Source: Dipodascopsis uninucleata var. uninucleata (taxonomy: Eukaryota > Ascomycota > Lipomycetes > Lipomycetales > Lipomycetaceae). Taken from it: a stretch of DNA of 64,000 bases. The position numbers were made by a program, and so were the translations under genes. The notes beneath the pieces were generated by a model, which ran no database searches, was not told the DNA's origin, and was given only the letters and a program-made list of their open reading frames with translations. The DNA is taken from assembly GCA_030568195.1 (NCBI GenBank), contig JAJLTO010000001.1, positions 1,364,001 through 1,428,000 on the forward strand. The letters run 5' to 3'. Positions 53,185-63,134 of this stretch are shown here, in pieces. Position 1 is the first letter of the stretch; each line of letters starts with the position of its first letter.

Positions 53185-54560
53185 TTATTTGTCATCGGCT
53201 CTCATTTTTTGAAAAACACTCGCCATTCTAGCAAGCATTCTATTAATAGGGGCTTTAATTCTCGAATCAACGCCAATTCTATGAATTAACCCATTGATGA
53301 AATAAGATCTCTGCTCTGGAAAGTCTCGGGGCAAAGTACACTTTGCTAGCTTAGATGACTGATACTTCTCCAGTATGACATTAGCTAATTTGTTTGAGCC
53401 CTGGATCATTTTCGTCACATCTAAAAGTACCTCCAATTCGGAGCGTTCAAACCTTTTAGACAAAAATCTCCATTCTAGAAACACATTGATTGACTCCACA
53501 ACTGCCTGCCTTTGAATTTCTAATAGTTGTTTGGAGTTAGCACTCTTTTCAAGATCTTTCTCTGCGTTTAACAAGAGGGATTGAAGGCCGACTTCCATGA
53601 TTATGTTCTGTACTTCGTGCAGTATTATCTCTTCATATGGGAATTGAGATATACTCAAGCCTGGAGAACTAGTTAAAATATTCAAGGTCTGATGTACACT
53701 TTGCTCAATTTTAGATGCTGATAGCTGCGATTCCTTTCTCATTGGAGCTCGCCTTTGCTTCCAAGGCTGGCCACGAATTTTTTGTACGTAGGATCCTTGT
53801 TTATTGATCAATGTAATATTCCGTAGTAAACCGCTTCGTCGCCAGCGCGGTAATTCATTTTCGCTATCTAATCGAGGAACAATGGCTACCCTCATCAAAG
53901 GAAGCTGATCTCTCTCGCGTATTCTGAATTCACCAGCGTCTTGTTCAAAGAGTGGAGACTGAATAATAGGTTGATGTCCAACAATAAAATTAGGACGACT
54001 CTGCTGATCCTGCCACAATGCTCGTTTGGCATAGTCTAATACAGCCAAAGAATCATTCATAATAATAACAGTTGACGATGGCTCTAGTCGATATTGAAGG
54101 CGTCTTAATATTCGTAGTGAGTCTTCTCCGCTGCCAGATAATACTAAACAAGCGATATTCCGTTCGCTGCCATTCACAATAAAATGCTCATGACTCTCCG
54201 ATTCTCGCACAAGCAGATCTTTCACGAGACAACTTCCTATAGGACCTATTTTACACATTGATGGTTCCAAAATCAGTTGATTGTAATATTGCTTTTCAAA
54301 TTTTTCATACTGCAATTGTGATCCAAATATCCATCTAGCCGCAGGAATGGGAAGATCCTTGTGAGCTGCTGAAACTCCAGACTGTTGCATATAGGTTGTT
54401 CGAGACCGTTCAGTATTATTTAAACTGCATAACATATGTTTGGCAAGTTTTCCAGTACCATGAACACCTATGATACAATATTTCGAATTAGTTCAATTCT
54501 ATAATCAACGTGAAATAATCAGACAGAAACCCGAATCATACAAATCTTGAACGACTTCAT
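53185..54560 (-). CDS. Ketopantoate-reductase-like protein
   Basis: Exon 1 is 54560-54542 (19 nt) and exon 2 is 54467-53185. The intron of 74 nt (GTATGA...ATAG) keeps phase only with the ATG at 54560. The product has 433 residues. The spliced N-terminus, MKSFKICVHGTGKLAKHMLC, is a Rossmann start like ApbA/PanE but with Lys where a Gly of GxGxxG is expected. A middle segment (TVIIMNDSLAVLDYAKRALW, then VGHQPIIQSPLF) parallels the QNG and GxTxHG strands of ketopantoate reductase. A helical C-terminal half ends IGVDSRIKAPINRMLARM, the ApbA-C signature. Yeast Cbs2, a mitochondrial translation activator, has a comparable degenerate fold. An enzyme of pantothenate synthesis is possible but the altered motifs make a non-catalytic role as likely. 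Confidence 0.75.
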
Positions 54561-54873
54561 TGCGACAGTTCTCAGAAAACTCGTATCTTCCTTTCGTCAT
54601 TCGCAACACGACTCTTTAATAGTCATGTCGAGACATTACTGTTGGACAATATCATACGATTGCTACTGAGAGATTAATACTATAATATATGGACAATAGA
54701 GCTGGTGAGATTTGATACTGTGAGACTAAATTTTGATTTTATTAATCAGTGGTTACAACCCTACGCAACTATGAAATATATATATATATGCATTTTGCTT
54801 CACTAAAGAGGAAGACTATCATTAGAATATTCGGGTTTCATGAATATGCTTATGATCAAGAATCGCTAGCTAT
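54561..54873. other. Short intergenic region, nothing specific seen
   Basis: 313 bp between two minus-strand genes. It must carry the CSN2 terminator and the promoter of the ketopantoate-reductase-like gene. A run of AT dinucleotides lies near 54777-54788. Confidence 0.5.
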
Positions 54874-56374
54874 CTAGGCTCTACCAGCAAGACCAAAAAC
54901 ACTTGCAGAGAGTTTCTCAATGCTACCACCCCAAGATTTTAGAGCAGATGACCGGCTATCTTGATAAGATACCGCCATAGCTTCCTGTTCTCGCTCACGC
55001 TTCTCAGATCCGATTGCAGCTTGCTCGACACCAGTATCTGGTGCAACTTCGAGCTCTAGAATTCCAGTGATTTCATCAATTTTTCCTCTTATCTGTCCAC
55101 CTAAGATCAAGACAACTAACAGGTCTTCCATTTCATTGGTAGTTATTTCTAGAGTATCTGCTAGATATGCAATGTCGATTCTAGAATATGGAGCAATCAT
55201 GTTTATTATAAAGTTAGCTCTGATATTACGTAGAACGTCATCCAAGTAAAAACGAATGAAGGGATCGCTCATTATTCCACTATTTGTACCTTCTTGGCCT
55301 CCATTCTCGTCTAAAATACGCTGAAACTCGTGGATATCAGAACGCTGGTAAGCATCAACTAAGCTGTTCATAGCGGCTATTTGAGGATTTGATTTGTATG
55401 GCTTAGTCTCTTGAGATTCAAACGGGTTAATATCTGTACCGGACAACATCACGGCTAAAACAAGGTACTTTAAGACTTGGATTCTCTGGAGAGAGCCCGC
55501 TTCGTCATAATTTCTGAAAGATTCGAAGAAGTCTTCACGAGCAAGCTCCCATTGCTTCTCTGACATATGCATTTTACCTCCGCACTCTCTTATGACACCC
55601 ATGATTCGAGGATGAGGAATTGCTGAATTGATCTGGAGTGTTCTGTTGTAAAGTTGCTTTAGCTTTTTATTGTTTTTCGTTTCCGTATACATTTGTATCT
55701 CCAAAGCGTATACCTCTAATAGATAAGTACCTTTACTCTGGTCATCCGCACCGTCATCCATCTGACACGCTTTGTGTAATAACTTTAATATCCTTCCCAG
55801 ACGAAGATATTCTCCCCTATCTAGCCACAGTTTTGCAAGTTTAAGGTTGGTTTTGAGCCAAAGTCGTTCGTTTTTGGCATCCTCTAGCGCATTCAAAGTA
55901 GTTGAATAGAATTCTTCCATAAACGTCATGTCGGTTGTTCCTGCGGACACATAGTCCAAGATATTATTCAAACTTTTTTCCGAATAGTTTCGAGTTACAG
56001 CAGACTTAGTATAAGTCAACAGCTCTTTGTAGTATTTAAGTGTTCGTTCCTGCTCACCAGAGCGAAAAAGAATCTTTACGATCTGTTTCAATGCCTTAAA
56101 TCCCCAGTCTCCCTTTTCTGGTTCTAGAGCAACCACACCAAGGAACTCATCGATCGCAGCCTGTCTGTCATCTTCTTTTAAAGCCTTTGCATTATAATAT
56201 TTATTTTCAATATCTACATTCGAGCCATTAGATGCAATATCATCGTCATCCTCGTACTCAAAATCATACTAGTAGAATGATACTTTAGTTAGTCTTAACT
56301 AGTTATCCATGCAAGTGATATAGGCTTACATTCTCCTCGTCGGATTCCATCATAAAATCGTCGTCATCAGACAT
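54874..56374 (-). CDS. CSN2: COP9 signalosome subunit 2
   Basis: Csn2 is a PCI-domain scaffold of the COP9 signalosome that positions cullin for removal of Nedd8/Rub1. Exon 1 is 56374-56330 (MSDDDDFMMESDEEN) and exon 2 is 56268-54874; the intron 56269-56329 (GTAAGC, branch CTAAC, TAG) is in phase. The product has 479 residues (human CSN2 has 443). The acidic start EENYDFEYEDD is followed by NKYYNAKALKEDD, the conserved CSN2 opening. TPR-like helices follow, then IQVLKYLVLAVMLSGTDINP and a PCI domain (about 330-420) with the winged-helix segment RIDIAYLADTLEITTNEME. The tail is divergent. Retention of Csn2 supports an early-branching yeast or another lineage that kept the complex. Confidence 0.94.
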
Positions 56375-56661
56375 CTTGAGCTCTATTGCCCTTCCTAAAG
56401 GTATATCAATCTAAAATATGATTGGCGACTACAATACTTGAGTTATACGATGTACGGATAGTGCTTCTATGACGAGGACTTGAACGCTGCAGTATAGTCT
56501 GTAACAACCCTTAACCAGACTTGTCGTGTACCTTAAACCGCAGATTTGAGATATACATCTTTCGTCGAGAACTACTGATCAGTCAGTATATTGAAGCCGT
56601 TAAATTTTCTCTCTGCAACATCGGAAATGTGTTTGAGTTTGAATAGAACCTTTTATCAGTC
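56375..56661. promoter_or_regulatory. Divergent promoter region of CSN2 and LIP2
   Basis: 287 bp between head-to-head genes. TGATTGG (CCAAT box, HAP type) at 56419-56425 is 237 bp upstream of the LIP2 start. Confidence 0.4.
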
Positions 56662-57498
56662 ATGAGACTAACTAATTCACTGAGGACTGCGGAGCGAGTC
56701 CTGCTCTGGACGCATCTCAATCGACCTGGGCATCGGATGTCGTATGAATTAGCTTCTATTATACAGGATAAGTTTGTGAGAAAAGCGCTAGACTCTAAAA
56801 AGGATCCAGTCATTGAAAAGCCAGCACCAAGAATACTGACTATGGAGATGAATCCAGTATATACTTTTGGACGGCGTCAAATGAAAGACCCTGAGTCGCT
56901 TAAGAAGTTTCGTGAGCTCTCAGACATAGTTCCCATTGCCGACAAAGTATTGACTATGCGAGGCGGTCAAACCACGTTCCACGGACCTGGTCAGCTAGTA
57001 GCATATCCTATTATAGATTTAATGGAATTTAATGTAAGCAACTAGACTAGTATTTTTGAATTATTATCTAATGTCTCTAACAACTTCTAGCTGTCTTCGA
57101 AATGCTATGTTCGCTTACTCGAAAATTCCATTATTGAGCTACTATCTTTGTACGGACTTCAAGGAATGTTAACGGAAAATACTGGGGTCTGGTTATCTGA
57201 AAATCTAAAAATCGCGTCCATAGGTGTTCATCTTCGGAGACACATTACATCTCACGGTATCGCGGTTAATGGTGCGACTGATCTTGCTTACTTTGATCAT
57301 ATAGTAGCTTGCGGGCTTCCAGAATCCAAGGCTGTTTCAATTCAGATTGCGGCTGGTAGTAAGTGGCATGAGATTATGGGAGATAGCGAAGACCCGATTA
57401 GAATTTTAGGATCACAATTCGCTGAAATATTTTCCAAGCGATTGGGATGTAGTAAGGTAATGCATATAGGTATAGACATTGACGTAAATGGACTATAA
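56662..57498 (+). CDS. LIP2: Octanoyl-ACP:protein octanoyltransferase (lipoate synthesis)
   Basis: Lip2/LipB moves octanoate from mitochondrial acyl carrier protein to lipoyl domains such as GcvH, the first committed step of lipoylation of pyruvate and 2-oxoglutarate dehydrogenases. Exon 1 is 56662-57033 and exon 2 is 57091-57498; the intron (GTAAGC, TCTAAC, TAG) is in phase. The product has 259 residues. LipB motifs are intact: RGGQTTFHGPGQLVAYPIID, the catalytic Lys in ENLKIASIGVHLRRHIT, and the catalytic Cys in VACGLPESKAVSI. The N-terminus (MRLTNSLRTAERVLLWTHLN) is basic and could serve as a mitochondrial presequence. An LplA-type ligase is excluded by the LipB-specific motifs. Confidence 0.94.
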
Positions 57499-57897
57499 TA
57501 TCCAATGTGCAGCAGACTTACAGAATGGTAGTGATTATTTCATTTAAAATGATACGCACAAAATAGCATTCCTTGTGCTTAATTGTTCAAAAGATGCATT
57601 GATGCAGAGGGTCTTAGACAAACCAAGATCTAGTCAGGAATTGTAATGTATGGTTTTATCATCATAATATAGAATAGCTTTGTACAATATTATTAAGTAA
57701 CAGCATCTACAAGAAAATAATTCTAAAGAAGAAAAATAACGCACTATGATAAAAATATATATGAAAAAAAAATAGAACGTTGTTAAAATATAAAGGAATA
57801 GTGATATATAGAAATAAGAGTAAAAAAAATTTGATAACCAACTCCTCATGACTTTTTGCTAATTCACATGTTAAATAAATGACTGACGTTGGATTGA
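57499..57897. other. Convergent intergenic region, no gene seen
   Basis: AT-rich 3' flanks. The 71-codon minus-strand frame at 57634-57849 is Phe/Tyr/Ile-rich and probably spurious. Confidence 0.55.
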
Positions 57898-60538
57898 CTA
57901 TTCATCATACCAATCATTCAATGCTGTCATTATGCTGATTCCAACTACCACTATACCAACCGTAGACAAAAATGAAGCTGTAAGTACTACAGGTAATTTC
58001 TTCGTATTAGACCTCGATTTTACTGACTTCTTCTCGTTCGCAGGCACTGATGTAGATGTACCCGAAACTTCTAATTTTGGAAGAACAGGTGCATCTGTTG
58101 TTATATTCGACTTCATCGGAGCTCCATCCTTCTCTGTTTCCAGAACATCACGACATGAAGCCACTTTGAATCCATCAGTTGTGAGAGTAGTTCGAGATAA
58201 GAACGTTGGCTCGCCATTACTATTGCCATTACGCAGTTCCTTTCTGGTAGTGTTGTTTGGCCGAGGACTCAATACTGGTACAGAAATCTTAGGTGGCTTA
58301 CTTGAAAATCCATTTGAATTCATAGAAGCTTTACTTGGACTTGATATAGGGCTTTGAGGCGTGGCACGATTACCACCATTCTCTTGACGTATCTTCGCCA
58401 GTATTTGTTCCAAAGCCTTTGCGTTATTCTCGGCTGCAGCCTCAGCCTGTATAGCTCTAGATTCCAGTTTTAATATTTCACGTCTCGAGTTCTCCAATTC
58501 TTCAACTAAATATTGAATTTTGTGCGAATCCTTATTCTCTTCATTCCTGGCTCTCAGGTCTTTCTCCATTAAAGCAGCAGTATCAGCCGGAGGCTCCTCT
58601 GCATTACTGACTTCATCAACGTTGGACATGCCAAAACCATCCATATCCTTTACTTCATCATCTGCATCTTCATATTTCAAAAGCATTGCCGATCTTTCCC
58701 GCTCAGCTTCGAGCTCTCTACGTGTCATGTCTAAGGTCGTCTCAACTTGTTGGCGTGAGGAAACCTCTCGCTCGTAAAGTTGCTCCATATTAGCAAAATT
58801 CTCGTTCAAGGTTTTAATTTCCTGTTGGGCCGCTGTAAGAGAGACAGAGAGCGATAAAATCTGCTGCTCAGAAGCAATCGAGGAAGGCGTTGGAGATGTT
58901 TTATTGGCAGACCCATTCAAGGACTGCTGCTGTGGAGAAAGGTTACTATCGGCATCTTGACTCTTGCTCTCATTAATTCGTAAAGAATCAGAGGAGGGCT
59001 GTGAGCGTAATGAAGACGTAGCGGGTATTGCTAACTTCTTTCTAGTCATAGATTCAAATATATTCGTTGCCTTCATTAGATCATTGTTTTGAGCATTTGC
59101 CAATTGTATCTCGTTGTGCAACTTTCTGATAAGCATATCGAGAGAAATTGGCCCTTTCGTAGCGACTCCGGGATGATTGATCATTCTAGATATAATACGA
59201 TGGCGTCCCTTTCCAAACCCATTGGTAGATGCAGTCATTGATGCCGCAACTGTACCGCTCACACCGATATGACCACCAAATCCTGAAAAGCTACCGTTAT
59301 TGGCCATATTGGAACTAGGTTCAATATCTGAGTAAGATAAATTAATACCACCATTACTTGGATGGTATCCAGGCGCTTGACCATACGTACTGAATCCTGA
59401 GGTTGGATGGGATGGTGGACCACAAAAGCCAACCTTCTCAACTTGAGCAGAGACTTTGTTGTGAACTATAGTCTTCGGATCATCTCCAACAATATTTATA
59501 CCTAATTCCAGAATATCATTTGCCTTCAATTCGTAAGGTTCACTCTCTTGATTTTCTGGTGAAAGCCTTTTACCATTTATAAAAGTACCATTGGAGCTTT
59601 TGATATCACGAATCCAAACCTGACCAGTGTTTTGATCCGCCCAAATTTCGGCATGTTGACGACTCAGCACACGAGAGTCAAAAAATCCATTTTCTGGAGT
59701 TGGAAGGGTACGTGAGCTCATCTGTCTTCCAAGAAGAAGAGTATCAGGATAAAATGGCACTTGAATACATTTGCGTGTGAATGTCTTGTTTAGCGGAGTT
59801 AGAAACAAATAAACTGCCTCCTGTGGATTAATAGGCAGCTGTTGCTGTTGTTGCGGTTGTTGCTGTTGTTGTTGTTGTTGTTGCTGTTGTTGTTGTTGCT
59901 GCTGCTGACTATTGTTATACTGATTTAAAGGTCGAAAGGAAGCTGAAGGTGTACCTCGATGTAGAGTATTCTGGTTTTCACGAAGCTCTTTGTATTTATA
60001 AAGTTAATATGGGTCAGAACAAAAATTAAAAAAGTGACCTACTCTTTTTTGCTCTTTTTTCCTGGCTGTCCATCGTTATAGTTGATATTCCAGACGTAGC
60101 TAATCGTCGATGTCAATCACAACTCTTTTGCTCAAATTTAAAGCATAGCATCTTCTGATCCTTCCCAAAACTTCATATTTTGAAAATTAAATAAAATGAC
60201 TTACTTGATTCATCTATATTGACAGGTTGAGAATCCCCGTTTGATAATTCCGGTGCCGCAGTTGTCTCCCTGTTTATATCGGCACAAGCTTCCCAGGAAC
60301 CTGTATCTGTACCAGTTTGATCACTCTCGCCCATGATTGTACTTGAGTCATCATCAGAATCTCGAGCACTACCAGTCTGTTTTGCTTCATTATTAGATAT
60401 TAATGATGTAGTCCCTACGCCTGGGGACATCGTATTTGATGGCGTCGTGGAGTTCATTCCACTATTCATTGCAGCTTCAGACGAATCATCTGCTGGTCGT
60501 GGCGAAAGCGACCTCACAGGTATTGATGACTTCAACAT
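57898..60538 (-). CDS. FHA-domain tail-anchored protein, Far9/Far10 (SLMAP) type
   Basis: Far9 (Vps64), Far10, S. pombe Csc1 and animal SLMAP anchor the STRIPAK phosphatase complex to ER or nuclear membranes. In yeast they act in recovery from pheromone arrest and in TORC2 antagonism. Three exons: 60538-60205, 60099-60043 (57 nt) and 59987-57898, all in phase; 826 residues. The order is a Ser/Thr/Asp-rich N-terminus, a Q17-P-Q5 tract, and an FHA domain (about 205-310). The phosphopeptide residues are visible in LLGRQMSSRT, SRQHAEIW and SSNGTFINGKRL. A linker, coiled coils (about 480-660) and one C-terminal membrane helix (SFLSTVGIVVVGISIM) follow. The architecture FHA, coiled coil, tail anchor is diagnostic. 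I cannot tell Far9 from Far10. Confidence 0.9.
59839..59907 (-). repeat. CAA/CAG repeat encoding Q17-P-Q5
   Basis: Twenty-three codons, CAA or CAG except one CCG, lie in the Far9/Far10-type gene just before its FHA domain. Such tracts vary in length between strains. Confidence 0.9.
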
Positions 60539-61315
60539 CGAAAGTTCTACCCTATTTATCAATACTTTTTTTTTGCTTAACTGAATATCTAGAATGCTCT
60601 CAATGATAGAATTTCAAGCAAATCGCAGACGTTGAAGCGGGTACACATCTATTTGCAGACAGCAATGATTCAGGACCTTGCCTCTATCTCTGTCTGCTTT
60701 TGTAATCCAAGCCTTGTTCTCTCTTTATATTTGCTTCAAACGTTAGTCTTATACAAAACACTAATCGTTCACCCAATTGGCGTAGGAAAATACTTTAGCG
60801 TTCTTGGTGAATACTATTCATTAAGATGTAGTAAATCCAACGAAAAAATCAGTTTCAACTGATCGTTGGCTGGCGTTGGGATTTGTCTACACAAAAAATC
60901 GCTGCTGATCGTTCCTAACAATGACAACCACAAAAAAAGCATAACAATTGGTCTATTGTACTCTCCAAACTTCAGACTCATAACGAATCACCATATGCTT
61001 AAGACATTTCTGTGAAATATATTCATTTCTGACATTTTAGTCAGTAATAATTCCATACAGTAACTGATATCATTGCCAAGCAGTAACAAGCAGTATTAGA
61101 TTATACAATCATGGGATAAAAAATAGGTAAATATACTGCTTCTTACATAAGTCACTATACAGCCATTGGACACTACATCTAGTCTACTCTTCTTATTATT
61201 CTCATTACTATTCGTATTGATATCAGTGATGTTATTAGCCACTAATACTACCGTCACATAATTATATACAAGGCACTAATAGAAGACAGATCACGGAAAG
61301 CACTAAACAGCGGAA
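60539..61315. promoter_or_regulatory. Upstream region of the FHA gene, nothing specific seen
   Basis: 777 bp between two minus-strand genes. The 76-codon plus-strand frame at 60632-60862 shows no conserved feature. Confidence 0.5.
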
Positions 61316-61940
61316 TCACTTGCTGTTGACATTACTCTGCGAGTACCATTGGCTTGCATTTCTCAGGCTCTGCTGTTTGGTAAATTCGTATCTGTATCTG
61401 TAGTTATGATAGATACCATCATCTGATCGAATAACTAGAACAGAACTTTGGTTAGCCGTCGAGTCAAGAAGAAAAACAAACATGAAACCTAGTTGAAAAT
61501 TACCTGATCCTATAGACATAAAGAGTCTAGACATGCCAAATTAGCTCAGATATCAATAACTTCTAGTATCACAGAGAATATACTCACCCGAAAGTTGCTG
61601 CAGAACCTAGCATATACTGTCCAAGGCTCCTCATGAACCCGTTTGGTCCAGGACCATATCGTATAATACTAAAACCACCTACATGTAATATCATATTAAT
61701 ATAATTATTACGACAATAATCTTCTATCATGTGTAGCCATTAACAATCAACATACCAAAAAGAAATCCAACAACAATTCCTACAGATGTCTATTTGTTTC
61801 CGATGATCTCATTAGTTCTCCAAAGTCTTGATTTTCTCAACTGAGCTTCTGCCTTGACTTACACCCATAAGGGCACCCATTTTAAACTTCTCCCAGACGG
61901 ACGGTGCATTGCCAGGATAGTGTGACGGAGGTGGTGGCAT
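61316..61940 (-). CDS. MGR2: TIM23-associated protein Mgr2 (ROMO1 family)
   Basis: Mgr2 is a small two-helix inner-membrane protein that couples Tim21 to the TIM23 translocase and gates lateral release of proteins. Five exons: 61940-61863, 61789-61756 (34 nt), 61678-61588, 61526-61504 (23 nt) and 61434-61316; all phases agree. The product has 114 residues. The N-terminus [20 protein letters not shown] continues MGALMG and a Gly-rich first helix ([12 protein letters not shown]). A second helix follows [15 protein letters not shown] and LFMSIGSVIRSD. These are the family-defining residues. The tail after RSD is longer than in yeast and Tyr/Gln-rich. Five exons in 115 codons is dense splitting. 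The start faces SPC19 across a shared 336-bp promoter. Confidence 0.92.
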
Positions 61941-62276
61941 TTTGCGCAGGTGTCAAATGAAAAGTAGTTTTTCTTATAAGAGAATCGACAGTAGTGAATC
62001 AAACTGGATTCGCTCTTGAGAAGTCGTAGCAGAGCTCTAGAAAATTATTCCGACAGCTTCATTACTACTCTCCTCAGTTCGTCTTTCACGTGATCTAGTT
62101 ACGTCACAAACGATCACGTGATTCAGAAGTGTAATTTCATGGATTGTTTATGTTATAATACGCGATGTAGTACATTTAAGAGATCGCTAGGAAGTGTTGG
62201 ATAACCCAAAGAGAACAGCAGCTGTAGTGAAGCATTGCGACATCCTAAAAGTGAGACGACAAATAAAAGAAACGCT
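61941..62276. promoter_or_regulatory. Shared divergent promoter of MGR2 and SPC19
   Basis: These 336 bp contain TCACGTGA at 62086-62093, TTACGTCA at 62099-62106 and TCACGTGA at 62114-62121. This is a compact cassette of two Cbf1-type E-boxes around one CRE/ATF-type site. An ACGCGA-like sequence lies near 62160 on the SPC19 side. Confidence 0.5.
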
Positions 62277-63021
62277 ATGAACTCAAGCTATCTGTATAGT
62301 CTGCAAGGATGCGTGTCGTCTTTGACAGTAAGCGTGAATCTGGTCCGTGGAAAATTCACTGTATGATTTAATCGAACTTTGAGCATTTATACTAAATTTA
62401 TATCATTAGCTGGAGTCTTCAATATCGTCTCTAAATTCAGGTGTGAATGATTTACCTCGTATGAAAAAAGTGTTGGTAGCAGACAGAGTAAGCAGTTTAA
62501 AAAATATTCAAACTAATGGTTTTTCTATGGTGACTAGACGCGGAAGTACTAATATACTCTATATTATAGGTGTTTGAAGTTGTACCCGAATCAGAAGTTA
62601 GGAGCATGAAAACAACTGTCGTCGAAGAAATTGAACCACAGATTATCGAGCTACTCAAAAAAGGCGAGGCAGCAATATCCAAGTTAGAACGACGACATAA
62701 AAATCTAGTGGCTAAGGTGTGTTTCGTGGAATTTAGTGTTGAATTGTTAGTATATAAATCATTTGTTGACAGGAATGAGCCGAATGGTATACCATTCGGT
62801 GCATGGATGCTCTTTAGGCCGAGCTACAGGAAGTAAGATTACAGAGGAGACAACCAGATCGGTCGGTAACAAAGAAGACTATTGGAAATGGAGGAGAAGA
62901 AGTAGACTTGAGACAATGGAGAAGTCTGCAGCAAAAGAAGGAAAGATTGGAGTACACGCTTTCACGACTCAATTTAACCATCGATCAGAAGCAGCGGCAG
63001 GTGCACGCATTGGGGCCCTGA
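62277..63021 (+). CDS. SPC19: DASH/Dam1 complex subunit Spc19
   Basis: Spc19 belongs to the ten-protein DASH ring that couples kinetochores to spindle microtubules. Four exons: 62277-62327, 62410-62487, 62570-62716 and 62818-63021; all in phase; 159 residues (yeast Spc19 has 165). The order of motifs follows the yeast protein: a short N-terminal helix (LYSLQGCVSSLTLESSISSL), KKVLVADRVFEVVPESEV, the EEIEPQIIELL helix, and the LERRHKNLVAKAELQEVRL coiled coil. A second C-terminal coiled coil follows (LQQKKERLEYTLSRLNL). Intron 3 (62717-62817) uses a less common GTGTGT donor. An alternative acceptor inside it at 62772 would give an immediate stop. The product is fragmented over frames in unspliced DNA. 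Confidence 0.9.
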
Positions 63022-63134
63022 TAGTTGGATAGCCTTAATATACAAATATCAAGAAATACCTAGTTTTTCTGATATGGCCAATTGATAATTGAGTCAATTT
63101 ATCTCTACTTAAGCTAATATAATATACAAAATAT

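Noticed and set aside
62772-62817. Alternative acceptor in SPC19 intron 3
   Set aside because: It gives GAA TGA at once; the TTTAG at 62817 restores the conserved AELQEVRL coiled coil.
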